Assembly: GCA_947474275.1 (NCBI GenBank)
Contig: CANJHY010000015.1
Coordinates: 1 to 42,791, forward strand
DNA from: PALSA-1004 sp947474275
GTDB lineage: Bacteria > Pseudomonadota > Gammaproteobacteria > Burkholderiales > SG8-41
Reading direction: 5' to 3'
DNA length: 42,791 nt
Shown here piece after piece: positions 25,630-33,146 of the stretch. The translations under genes were made by a program, and so were the position numbers. How positions within the stretch are numbered: the first letter of the stretch is position 1; each line of letters opens with the position of its first letter. The notes beneath the pieces are model-generated. The model was not told the origin of the DNA and did no database searches. It saw only the letters and a program-made list of their open reading frames with translations.

Positions 25630-25658
25630 TTGGAAACGGCATGCGATTATGTTATGAT
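25630..25658 (+). promoter_or_regulatory. Sigma-70-like promoter of the first OmpA gene
   Basis: TTGGAA (25630-25635) and TATGAT (25653-25658) are separated by exactly 17 bases, a good match to the sigma-70 consensus. Predicted transcription would start near 25665 and leave a leader of about 140 bases before the ATG at 25807. The region between gyrA and this gene (25482-25806) is divergent and contains no ORF that I would call. Confidence 0.55.
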
Positions 25659-25806
25659 TTCCAAGTAATTTATCGGCGCGCGGCACGCAGGCTCACGATT
25701 ACAAGCGGGGGATTTGCACAGGTCTGACAACAGCACCAAAATAAAACGGATCTTCAGTCAAAATAAGCGGCGTGCAAAGCAGGCCAAAACGAAGGAGTTA
25801 TAACTA

Positions 25807-26529
25807 ATGAACCCGACATTGAAAGCAGCTCTGGCGATTCTTGGCGGCATCACCGCGCTGCTGCCCGCCGCGACGCTGGCGCAAGTCAACGGCAAGAATC
25901 AGGGCTACCTGGTTGACCAGGATTTCAAGGTCGTGACGGCGGTGGGAGGCACGGTGTGCGTACGCACCAGCGACTGGACCCCCGCGCGCGCCGCTGCTGC
26001 CGAAGCCGGCGCTTTCTGCGATCCCGATCTGGCGCCGAAGAAGCCGGCCGCGGCCGCGCCGGCAGCCACGCCGAAGCCGGAAACCAAGCCTGAAGCGAAA
26101 CCCGAGGCGAAACCCGAGGCGAAACCGAAACCCGGCCCCGAAAAACTGCTGCCGCAAAAAATCAATTTCTCGGCCGACGCGCTGTTCGATTTTGATAAGG
26201 CCGACCTGCGGCCCGAAGGCAAATCCATGCTGGACGACCTCACGCGCGTGCTGCAGGGCGCGAAATACGAAGTCATCCTCGCGATCGGCCACGCCGACCG
26301 CATCGGCAGCGCCAAGTACAACCAGAAACTGTCGGTACGGCGCGCCGATATCGTCAAGAAATATCTGCTCGAAAAAGGCATAGAGCCAAACCGCGTTTAC
26401 GCTGAAGGCAAGGGCAAAACCCAGCCGCTGACCAAAGCGGCCGACTGCAAAATGAAGAACCGCAAGGCGCTGATCGCCTGCCTGCAGCCGGATCGCCGCG
26501 TCGACGTTGAAGTCACGGGAACGAAATAA
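25807..26529 (+). CDS. OmpA family protein, RmpM-like (copy 1)
   Basis: A 240-residue outer-membrane or periplasmic peptidoglycan-binding protein. The signal peptide (MNPTLKAALAILGGITALLPAATLA) is followed by a short conserved domain, QVNGKNQGYLVDQDF...GGTVCVRTSDWTPARA, as in Neisseria RmpM and related class 4 proteins. Next come a Pro/Lys/Glu-rich spacer with repeated PEAK units (about residues 80-118) and a C-terminal OmpA domain with HADRIGSAKYNQKLSVRRAD, whose Asp and Arg bind diaminopimelate. There is no beta-barrel, so it probably tethers porins or the outer membrane to peptidoglycan. AAGGAG lies 10 bases upstream of the ATG. A paralogue follows at 26733. Confidence 0.88.
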   Translation: MNPTLKAALAILGGITALLPAATLAQVNGKNQGYLVDQDFKVVTAVGGTVCVRTSDWTPARAAAAEAGAFCDPDLAPKKPAAAAPAATPKPETKPEAKPEAKPEAKPKPGPEKLLPQKINFSADALFDFDKADLRPEGKSMLDDLTRVLQGAKYEVILAIGHADRIGSAKYNQKLSVRRADIVKKYLLEKGIEPNRVYAEGKGKTQPLTKAADCKMKNRKALIACLQPDRRVDVEVTGTK

Positions 26530-26559
26530 GCGGGGGCTTTTTCAGGGGACGGCGTTGCT

Positions 26560-26575
26560 GTTGCGCCGGCGCAAC
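26560..26575. other. Perfect 16-bp palindrome between the two OmpA genes
   Basis: GTTGCGCC and GGCGCAAC abut with no spacer, making a perfect 16-bp palindrome 31 bases after the first OmpA stop codon. It may be a weak terminator stem, though no U-rich run follows directly, or a binding site for a dimeric regulator. TATGAT (26596-26601) and CATAAT (26607-26612) shortly after it are candidate -10 elements for the second gene, but no convincing -35 pairs with them. Confidence 0.4.
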
Positions 26576-26732
26576 GAAATTTTGTGCAATTGTGGTATGA
26601 TTCGGGCATAATTTGCCTAATCAGGCGGCCTGTGATATTAGTTACGGGTGTTGTTGATTCGGCAGCTTAGTTTGACAGGCAAACTGGGTAATCCAAGGTT
26701 CGTTTTAAACTGTCTCAGGAGGAACAAAAATC

Positions 26733-27488
26733 ATGATTTCAGCTTTTCGCAAAACTCTCGCCGGACTCGCCGTTGTAGCAGCGTGCATGCCTGCTGCTTA
26801 CGCGCAAGTCAATGGCACGAACCAAGGTTATCTGGTCGACCAGAATTTCAACGTCGTGACCGCAGTAGGCGGCACGGTTTGCGTGCGCACCAGCGACTGG
26901 ACGCCGGCGCGCGCTGCAGCCGCCGCGGCTTGCAAACAGTGCACTCCTGACCTGTGCGCGGCACCGCCGAAGCCCGCGGCCAAACCCGCGGCCAAACCGG
27001 AAGCCAAACCGGAAGCCAAACCGAAACCGCCCGCAAAACCCGAGATTCAAAACGTCGAACTCAAGATCGAGTTGCAGGGCATCGAGTTCAAAAAGACCGA
27101 GATGACTGCCGACAACAAGAAGGAACTCGACACGTTCATGGACAAGGAAGTGAAACCGCTGACCACTATCGGCGCGGTCATCATTACCGGCCATACCGAT
27201 CGTATCGGCAGCGACAAATACAACAAGACCCTGTCTGAGAAACGCGCACTCGGCGTCAAAGACTACGTGGTCGGCAAAGGCATCGACCAGAAGCTGATTT
27301 TCTGGGAAGGCAAAGGCCCGAAACAGCCGATCCCGGTCACCAAGTTCTGCGACAACAAGATGAAGCGCAAACAGTTGATCGAGTGCTTGGCGCCTAATCG
27401 CCGCGTGACGGTTGAAGTAGTCGGCACCCGGACCATACAACCGAAGCCGGAAGCGAAACCGGCCGCAAAACCGGAAGCGAAAAAGTAA
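26733..27488 (+). CDS. OmpA family protein, RmpM-like (copy 2)
   Basis: A 251-residue paralogue of the preceding gene. It has a signal peptide (MISAFRKTLAGLAVVAACMPAAYA), then QVNGTNQGYLVDQNFNVV and GGTVCVRTSDWTPARAAAA nearly identical to copy 1, a Lys/Pro/Ala/Glu-rich linker, and an OmpA domain with ITGHTDRIGSDKYNKTLSEKRA. The OmpA half is more diverged than the N-terminal domain. A second PEAKPAAK-type repeat ends the protein at the extreme C-terminus, which copy 1 lacks. GGAGG is nine bases upstream of the ATG. The gene ends in a strong terminator. Function is expected to be peptidoglycan anchoring. Confidence 0.88.
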   Translation: MISAFRKTLAGLAVVAACMPAAYAQVNGTNQGYLVDQNFNVVTAVGGTVCVRTSDWTPARAAAAAACKQCTPDLCAAPPKPAAKPAAKPEAKPEAKPKPPAKPEIQNVELKIELQGIEFKKTEMTADNKKELDTFMDKEVKPLTTIGAVIITGHTDRIGSDKYNKTLSEKRALGVKDYVVGKGIDQKLIFWEGKGPKQPIPVTKFCDNKMKRKQLIECLAPNRRVTVEVVGTRTIQPKPEAKPAAKPEAKK

Positions 27489-27506
27489 CAAGTCTTTCCG
27501 CTCAAG

Positions 27507-27536
27507 AAAAGCCCTGCTTCGGCAGGGCTTTTTTTT
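27507..27536 (+). terminator. Intrinsic terminator after OmpA copy 2
   Basis: AGCCCTGC and GCAGGGCT form an 8-bp stem closed by the stable UUCG tetraloop, followed by eight T residues. It begins about 20 bases after the stop codon and ends just before the deaminase gene, whose expression must therefore start from elsewhere or by read-through. Confidence 0.93.
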
Positions 27537-27549
27537 GTATGCTACTCAC

Positions 27550-28878
27550 ATGAATCCGCTCGCCGAGCCTGCCGACACCGTCATTGAGGCGCGCTGGGTC
27601 ATCCCGGTCGAGCCCGCGCGCGATGTTCTCGCCGACCATTCCGTAGTCATTTCCGGCGACCGCATCGCCGCCATCCTGCCAACTGTCGAGGCCCGCGCCA
27701 AATACCAGGCGCGCCAGCGGTTCGAGCTGGCCGGGCATGCGCTGATACCCGGATTAATCAACCTCCATACGCACGCCGCCATGACGCTGATGCGCGGGCT
27801 CGCCGACGACCTCACGCTGATGGACTGGCTCAATCAGCACATCTGGCCGGCCGAGATGAAGCATGTGTCGGAACAATTCGTCTACGACGGCACGCGGCTC
27901 GCCTGCGCGGAAATGCTGCGCGGCGGCGTGACCTGCTTCAACGACATGTATTTCTTCCCGCAGGCGGCCGCGCGTGCGGCGCGCGACGCCGGCATGCGCG
28001 CCGGGCTGGGACTGATCGTCATCGAGTTCCCCACGCCTTACGCTGCCGACGCCCAGGATTACCTGAGCAAGGGGCTGGCGCTGCGCGATGAACTGCGCAA
28101 TGAACCGTTGCTGAGTTTTTGTCTCGCCCCGCATGCGCCCTACACCGTCAGCGACAAGAGCCTGCGCCAGATCGCAACATTTGCCAGTGAACTCGATCTG
28201 CCGGTGCACATACACGTGCACGAGACCGTCGCAGAGATCGAGGAGAGTCTCAAGGAACACGGTGTGCGTCCGCTGCAACGGCTGGCGGACCTCGGCCTGC
28301 TGGGTCCGGGACTCATCGCCGTCCACACCGTACATCTTGAACCGCGCGAAATCGAGCTGTTTGCGCAACATGGTTGCCATGTCGCGCACTGCCCTTCGTC
28401 GAACCTCAAACTTGCCAGCGGCCTTGCGCCTGTACGCGCGCTGCTCGCGGCCGGCGTCAACGTCGCGCTGGGGACCGACGGCGCGGCCAGCAACAACCGG
28501 CTCGACATGTTTGCCGAAATCCGCCTGGCGGCGCTGCTCGCCAAAGGCATCACGGGCGATGCGACTGCGTTGCCTGCTTGGCAGGCGCTCGAAATGGCAA
28601 CGCTCGGCGCCGCGCGCGCGTTGGGGCTCGACAGCAAGATAGGCTCGCTGCGTGCGGGAAAATTTGCCGATCTCGCGGCCGTGCGGCTGGACGACATCGA
28701 AGCTTCACCGTGCTACGATCCGCTCTCGCACCTCGTGTATGCGGCCGGCCGCGAGCAGGTAAGCCATGTGTGGGTCAACGGAAAACTCGTGCTCGACGAC
28801 CGCCAGCTGACGACCATCGATACGCAGGAAGTCATCGCCACCGCCGCATACTGGCGCGCACGCATCGGAGCGCAATGA
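27550..28878 (+). CDS. mtaD: TRZ/ATZ family hydrolase, probable MTA/SAH deaminase
   Basis: A 442-residue amidohydrolase. Metal ligands are H73 and H75 in NLHTHAAM, a histidine in HIHVHET, another in VHTVHLEP, and the catalytic Asp in ALGTDGAASNN. The overall sequence fits 5'-methylthioadenosine/S-adenosylhomocysteine deaminases within the TRZ/ATZ group. The next gene, ubiG, makes S-adenosylhomocysteine as by-product and overlaps it by four bases (ATGA), which suits a role in removing that product; this link is inference. The ATG at 27550 is chosen; a TTG at 27535 would sit in the terminator T tract. Related activities such as guanine or chlorohydrolase cannot be excluded from sequence. Confidence 0.82.
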   Translation: MNPLAEPADTVIEARWVIPVEPARDVLADHSVVISGDRIAAILPTVEARAKYQARQRFELAGHALIPGLINLHTHAAMTLMRGLADDLTLMDWLNQHIWPAEMKHVSEQFVYDGTRLACAEMLRGGVTCFNDMYFFPQAAARAARDAGMRAGLGLIVIEFPTPYAADAQDYLSKGLALRDELRNEPLLSFCLAPHAPYTVSDKSLRQIATFASELDLPVHIHVHETVAEIEESLKEHGVRPLQRLADLGLLGPGLIAVHTVHLEPREIELFAQHGCHVAHCPSSNLKLASGLAPVRALLAAGVNVALGTDGAASNNRLDMFAEIRLAALLAKGITGDATALPAWQALEMATLGAARALGLDSKIGSLRAGKFADLAAVRLDDIEASPCYDPLSHLVYAAGREQVSHVWVNGKLVLDDRQLTTIDTQEVIATAAYWRARIGAQ

Positions 28879-29573
28879 GCATCAACGTCGATCCCGCTGA
28901 AATCGCCAAATTCAGCGAACTCGCCCACCGCTGGTGGGACACCAACAGCGACTTCAAGCCGTTGCACGATATCAACCCGTTGCGGCTGGACTATATCGAC
29001 GGGCTGGCCACACTGCGCGGCAAACACGTGCTCGACGTGGGTTGCGGCGGCGGCATACTCGCCGAGAGCATGGCGCAACGCGGCGCGCAGGTCACCGGCA
29101 TCGATCTCGCCGACAAGGCGCTCAAGGTCGCGCAACTGCACGTCCTGGAAAGCGGCAACCAGGTCGAATACCGCAACGTCTCGGCCGAAAATTATGCGCG
29201 CGAGCAACCGGGGCAATTCGACGTTGTTACTTGCATGGAGCTGCTGGAACACGTGCCGGACCCGGCGAGCACCGTAGCCGCCTGCGCTGCGCTGGTAAAA
29301 CCCGGCGGCCACGTATTTTTCTCGACCATCAACCGCAATCTGAAGTCGTACCTGTTCGCCATCATCGGCGCCGAATACGTATTGCGCATGCTGCCGCGCG
29401 GCACGCATCGCTACGAGAAATTCATCAAGCCGTCGGAACTCGGCGCATTTTGCCGGCACGGCGGCCTCGACGTCCGTGAAGTCATCGGCATGACTTATAA
29501 CCCGCTGACCGATCATTACGCATTGGGTGCGGATACCGACGTCAATTACATCCTGCACTGCCAACCCGCCTAG
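28875..29573 (+). CDS. ubiG: Ubiquinone biosynthesis O-methyltransferase
   Basis: UbiG carries out both O-methylation steps of ubiquinone synthesis using S-adenosylmethionine. The 232-residue protein begins MSINVDPAEIAKFSELAHRW, with the family signature FSELAHRWWD, and has the SAM motif VLDVGCGGGILAES, then MELLEHVPDP and GGHVFFSTINRN. The segment YEKFIKPSEL lies in the membrane-binding region typical of UbiG. The ATG overlaps the stop of the deaminase gene. gph follows after 11 bases, and ubiG-gph is a frequent proteobacterial pair. Confidence 0.96.
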   Translation: MSINVDPAEIAKFSELAHRWWDTNSDFKPLHDINPLRLDYIDGLATLRGKHVLDVGCGGGILAESMAQRGAQVTGIDLADKALKVAQLHVLESGNQVEYRNVSAENYAREQPGQFDVVTCMELLEHVPDPASTVAACAALVKPGGHVFFSTINRNLKSYLFAIIGAEYVLRMLPRGTHRYEKFIKPSELGAFCRHGGLDVREVIGMTYNPLTDHYALGADTDVNYILHCQPA

Positions 29574-29584
29574 TGGAACCACGC

Positions 29585-30229
29585 ATGACCAAAGCAGTCC
29601 TGTTCGACCTCGACGGCACGCTCGCCGATACCGCACCCGACCTCGCCTATGCGCTCAATTGCATGCGCGCGAAACGCAATCTGCCTGCTTTACCAGTGGC
29701 TGCAACACGCGCCTACACCTCAATGGGCGCGCGCGGACTGCTTGGCGTCGGACTCGACGTCACGCCTACCCATCCTGATTATGATGCGATGCGCGAAGAA
29801 TTCCTCGCGATTTACGCCGATAACCTCTGTCGCGACTCATGCCTGTTTCCCGGCATGATGGAACTGCTCGATGCACTCGAACAACGCGGATTGTTATGGG
29901 GCGTGGTCACCAACAAGGCCGAACGTTTCGCCCTCCCCTTGCTCGAACTCCTCGGTGTGCACAAACGCGCCGCCTGCGTGATCGGCGGCGACACCACCGG
30001 CAAGACCAAGCCCGACCCGGCGCCGCTGTTTGCCGCCACCGACCGCATCGGCATCGCGCCACGCGATTGCATCTATGTCGGCGACGACCGCCGCGACGTG
30101 CAGGCTGGCCAGGCCGCGGGCATGAAAACAATAGTCGTCAAATTCGGCTACCTGCACGGCAACGATCCGGAAACCTGGGCTGCCGACGCCATGATAGACA
30201 CCCCGCAGGAATTGTTGCAGCACCTGTAA
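29585..30229 (+). CDS. gph: Phosphoglycolate phosphatase
   Basis: A HAD-superfamily phosphatase of 214 residues that removes phosphate from 2-phosphoglycolate. Motif I is FDLDGTLADTAPD (D8, D10), motif II is the T of VVTNKAERF, motif III includes the Lys of GKTKPDP, and motif IV is YVGDDRRDVQAG. The cap domain is of the C1 helical type. A GTG at 29573 is in frame upstream, but the ATG at 29585 gives the standard N-terminus MTKAVLFDLDG. In some species the neighbour of ubiG in this family is MupP, which acts on N-acetylmuramic acid 6-phosphate, so that function is an alternative. Confidence 0.87.
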   Translation: MTKAVLFDLDGTLADTAPDLAYALNCMRAKRNLPALPVAATRAYTSMGARGLLGVGLDVTPTHPDYDAMREEFLAIYADNLCRDSCLFPGMMELLDALEQRGLLWGVVTNKAERFALPLLELLGVHKRAACVIGGDTTGKTKPDPAPLFAATDRIGIAPRDCIYVGDDRRDVQAGQAAGMKTIVVKFGYLHGNDPETWAADAMIDTPQELLQHL

Positions 30230-30300
30230 AGCGGCGTTCAGCGGCCGGGATACGGATCCTTCACCGCCCTACCCTTGTAATCTCGGTTTGCAGCCATATA

Positions 30301-30309
30301 TGCGATAAT
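30301..30309 (+). promoter_or_regulatory. ssrA: Possible extended -10 promoter of ssrA
   Basis: TGCGATAAT is an extended -10 element (TG-n-GATAAT) about 75 bases upstream of the mature tmRNA 5' end. No good -35 is seen, which an extended -10 does not need. The implied precursor would have a 5' leader removed by RNase P. Confidence 0.35.
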
Positions 30310-30383
30310 GCGCACGCCGAGTTGATTCAGCGACGGAATGTTGCAAATGTTTTCCGCATCCTGAATCGCAAATCCTGATTTCC

Positions 30384-30758
30384 GGGGGCGACTTGGCTTC
30401 GACGTGGGTTGCAAAGCAGTGCAGGGCATACCGAGGCCCAGCTACCTCGTAAATACAACTGGATCGCTATAAATGCGAACGACGATAGTTACGCTCTAGC
30501 CGCTTAATACCGGTTGGACTCTGCACCGGTCTTCTCATGGGCCGGACGTGCACCTGGCAACAGGTTCCGTGGCAGAGTCATATTCATGAGATCGTGTCGT
30601 GCAGGGTTACTTTGCATGAACACTAAACTCAAGGTAACTCGCTTCGTGCCAGCCCGCCGGTTGGCGTGCACTCAGCTAAATCAAACAACCTGGCTAAGTA
30701 TGTAGAACTGGCTGTAGAGTACTTGCGGACAGGGGTTCGATTCCCCTCGCCTCCACCA
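30384..30758 (+). ncRNA. ssrA: Transfer-messenger RNA (tmRNA)
   Basis: tmRNA rescues stalled ribosomes by acting as alanyl-tRNA and then as a short mRNA for a degradation tag. The 5' end GGGGGCGACTTGGCTTCGACG pairs with the 3' CGCCTCC to make the acceptor stem, and the RNA ends in ACCA with a T arm (GGGGTTCGATTCCCC). The tag frame at 30475-30507 encodes ANDDSYALAA and then TAA, a normal tag with the LAA end recognised by ClpXP. It is the one-piece form, about 375 bases. A terminator follows directly. Confidence 0.97.
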
Positions 30759-30763
30759 CTTTA

Positions 30764-30797
30764 AAATACCAACCAATTCTCCGGTTGGTATTTTTTT
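30764..30797 (+). terminator. Intrinsic terminator of ssrA
   Basis: AATACCAACC and GGTTGGTATT pair as a 10-bp stem around a short loop, followed by a run of seven T residues. It lies six bases beyond the mature tmRNA 3' end. Confidence 0.93.
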
Positions 30798-31193
30798 GCC
30801 TACTCCCGCGTGTTCACGGGGGCTGGCGTGGGTTCCTGCGGACTTCGCCAAAAGGCATAGCGGCGGTATTCGGCCCCGTTTTCTCTCTCCGTTGGCCAGT
30901 TCTCTCCGTTCCGGCGCCCTGTAAAACCGGCGAAGTCCTCAAGCACAAAATATAATACCGCATTAAATCAATGGCCTGTCTGATGACTAATCAACGGAGT
31001 TCGTTTGACGTATTGGGTAGCGGTGGGAACCTGATGGGTGCGCAAATTTGCACATTGCACGACATTTCTGCACAACCCTCAGTTGTTGCCTCCTCGCATT
31101 CCCTGATGTCCCTGAGAACCCTCGCAGCCAAAACTACTGCAGCTTCAGTAGCTGCCTATTTTTTGAACATACGGGATAGACGAACCCTTTTCA
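30798..31193. other. Gene-free stretch downstream of ssrA
   Basis: About 400 bases hold no gene that I can support. Short frames here show no family resemblance and lack ribosome-binding sites. A small hairpin CTACTG/CAGTAG (31134-31151) is followed eight bases later by a T run, which might be a weak terminator. The start of the CRISPR island probably falls in this stretch, but I saw no second copy of the ssrA 3' end that would mark an attachment site. Confidence 0.5.
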
Positions 31194-31586
31194 ATGATCG
31201 GCGACGTGTGGGTGGTGGCGCCGCATCTCGTGCGCCCACTGGCAGAGACCCTGCGCGCCAATCTGATCGAACTGAACAAGTTCCGTCTTGTGAACACCGG
31301 GCGCGGCGAGAAGATGGAATTGCTGTTCAATTACCTGTCCGGGGCTTCCTTCACCCAAAAGGTGCGCACCATGCTCGAATCCGTCGAAGCCATGCGTCAG
31401 GACCTCGAGGCTGAAAAACGCGCAATGCAGAGAATCTGGGCCAAGCGCCATGGCCAGATCGAGCGCGTCACCAATACGATGGCTACCGTGGTCGGCGACA
31501 TCAACGCCATTGCGCATGATGCGATTCCCGTGCTCGAAACACTCGACCAACTGGCATTGCCGGGTGATATGGAGGTTGAGGCTTGA
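31194..31586 (+). pseudogene. Truncated DUF2130-family C-terminal fragment
   Basis: The 130 residues (MIGDVWVVAPHLVRPLAETL onward) match the C-terminal third of DUF2130 proteins: VWV..P.LV.PLA..LR..LIE, then GRGEKMELLFNYLSG, FTQKVRTMLES and KRAMQRIWAKRHGQIERV. Complete family members have about 400 residues with a long coiled-coil N-terminus. Here the frame is blocked by a TGA at 31164-31166, and no upstream match was recognised, so this is a decayed remnant even though the fragment itself is open. The function of DUF2130 is unknown. The start given is simply the first ATG. Confidence 0.7.
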
Positions 31587-31713
31587 GCCAGATAGCTTGG
31601 GGGAATGTGGCGCCGTTGCTCTGCTGTCCGGTAATCGGCAAGCTTGCCGCCATTGTGGCCACCGGGCGAACGGCATATGCTGCGGTAACACTAACAGGTC
31701 CCCAATTATTGCC

Positions 31714-32082
31714 ATGATTGCCACCTCGACAAGCATTGCTCTTGCTGCATTGAGCCGCGAAATTGGCAAACTGGCCGAGCGGACCGTCGACCTGAACTAT
31801 CGCGCCATGCGTGCCTGGACCACCGGCCGGATGGTCTTCGTTGAACTCACCGACGGCCGCCAGATCGGCTTTCCCGCCGACCGCTTCCGGCGCTTGCGTG
31901 AGGCGAGCGACAAACAATTGGCCGCGGTTACGTTGCGGGTCTCTGGCGCCGCACTGCGCTGGGAAGACATCGACGAGGACATCACGGTGCGCGGCATTGT
32001 CGATGGCCGCTTTCAACTGGCATTACCGGCCGACTATCCGGTCGCCTCATCAACATCACGGTTCGGAATCCGGACGACATAA
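31714..32082 (+). CDS. DUF2442 domain protein at the head of the Cmr operon
   Basis: A 122-residue protein. Residues 40-95 give the DUF2442 pattern: MVFVELTDGRQIGFPADRF, then RRLREASDKQL, and LRWEDIDEDITVRGIVDG. The N-terminal 40 residues (MIATSTSIALAALSREIGKL, then AERTVDLNYRAM) look helical and are not part of the domain. DUF2442 proteins are small, often regulatory, and sometimes sit beside DUF4160 partners in toxin-antitoxin-like pairs; no such partner is here. The stop codon shares a base with the cmr1 start (TAATG), so it is probably translated together with the CRISPR complex. No strong ribosome site precedes the ATG, and the frame stays open upstream to 31450, so the start is uncertain. 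Confidence 0.72.
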   Translation: MIATSTSIALAALSREIGKLAERTVDLNYRAMRAWTTGRMVFVELTDGRQIGFPADRFRRLREASDKQLAAVTLRVSGAALRWEDIDEDITVRGIVDGRFQLALPADYPVASSTSRFGIRTT

Positions 32083-33146
32083 TGATTCAACAAAAACATC
32101 TGCAACTGCGACTTCAGTCGCCAGCTTTTCTCGGTGATGCGCATCAATCCGGCGTATGGCGCACTCCGCCGATAAAAGCGCTCCTGCGCGAATGGTGGCG
32201 GGTCGCGGCAGCGCCTGTATCTGACTACAATCATCGTTCGCTGCGAGAGACTGAAGGCATATTGTTCGGCAATGCGTGGCTGGAACCAGATGCCGACAAG
32301 AACAGCCGCTTTTGTAAAAGTACGGTGCGGCTGTCGCTCGGGCACTGGGACGAGGGAAAAATGCGCACCTGGGAGGCGCAGGATTCTAAAGTGCCCCACA
32401 GTGAAGTCCACGACAGAGAGGGAAGATCCCAGCCTGTTGGCAGTCAGCTTTATCTCGGCTACGGACCTCTGACTTTCCAGCAGGGCACGAAAATCAAAGC
32501 CAACGCTGCACTGCAGGAAGGCGAAACCAATACGCTCGATATCGCCTGGCCTGAAAATACCCACGATGCCATTATCCACACCTTGCAGCTCATCGATTGG
32601 TTCGGCACTCTCGGCGGTCGCTCGCGTAATGGTTGGGGTTCGCTATCCGTAGGACTGGAACCGCTTGCCGCCGATCACACTCACCTTATCGCCGTCCTGC
32701 GCGATTTGAAAGAGTGCCTCAAGCTCGACTGGCCACACGCCATTGGCAGGGACAACCGGGGCGCGCTTGTCTGGGAAAGTACGAACACCTTTGACAACTG
32801 GCAATCCGCCATGAAATTTCTCGCATCGACAAAAATCGGCTTTCGCACCAGCCTTAAATTCGACGGCGGCGAGCCTCATCTGCAGCCGCAAGAGCGTCAT
32901 GTACTGGCTTACCCTGTCACGCATCACAAGGTCCGAGGATGGGGCAACGAGGCTCGCCTCGCCAACCAAGTTCGCTTCAAGCTTGTCTCAGCCGAAGCTA
33001 ACAAACTTAAGGCACGCATTTACCACACCCCGCACAAAAGTCCCTTGCCTATCGGCAACATGAACGAACTCGCCGTCTGGCAGAGCATCCACCGCTGGCT
33101 TGATGATCCGCAAAACAAGCTCACGCGCCTCGGAGCCAAAGCATGA
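32082..33146 (+). CDS. cmr1: Type III-B CRISPR RAMP protein Cmr1
   Basis: Cmr1 caps the 3' end of the crRNA in the type III-B (Cmr) complex and helps bind target RNA. The 354-residue protein has an N-terminal RAMP fold (LRLQSPAFLGDAHQSG, then RTPPIKALLREWWR, typical of Cmr1, which normally has the form xP.F.G...G..R...IKG..R.WWR), and a second RAMP domain with the glycine-rich loop LIDWFGTLGGRSRNGWGSL. No catalytic residues are expected in this subunit. The ATG overlaps the DUF2442 stop and its TGA overlaps the cmr2 start, so it lies within a coupled operon. Confidence 0.9.
   Translation: MIQQKHLQLRLQSPAFLGDAHQSGVWRTPPIKALLREWWRVAAAPVSDYNHRSLRETEGILFGNAWLEPDADKNSRFCKSTVRLSLGHWDEGKMRTWEAQDSKVPHSEVHDREGRSQPVGSQLYLGYGPLTFQQGTKIKANAALQEGETNTLDIAWPENTHDAIIHTLQLIDWFGTLGGRSRNGWGSLSVGLEPLAADHTHLIAVLRDLKECLKLDWPHAIGRDNRGALVWESTNTFDNWQSAMKFLASTKIGFRTSLKFDGGEPHLQPQERHVLAYPVTHHKVRGWGNEARLANQVRFKLVSAEANKLKARIYHTPHKSPLPIGNMNELAVWQSIHRWLDDPQNKLTRLGAKA

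Noticed and set aside
30238..30429. A 63-codon minus-strand frame overlapping the ssrA promoter and 5' end
   Set aside because: It overlaps a structural RNA and its promoter region and shows no similarity or ribosome site.
30971..31414. A 147-codon plus-strand frame in front of and across the DUF2130 fragment
   Set aside because: Its second half is the wrong frame for the DUF2130 match, and its first half resembles nothing known.
31450..31713. Upstream extension of the DUF2442 frame
   Set aside because: It overlaps the DUF2130 fragment out of frame and has low-complexity Arg/Cys/Ser content; the domain begins after the ATG at 31714.
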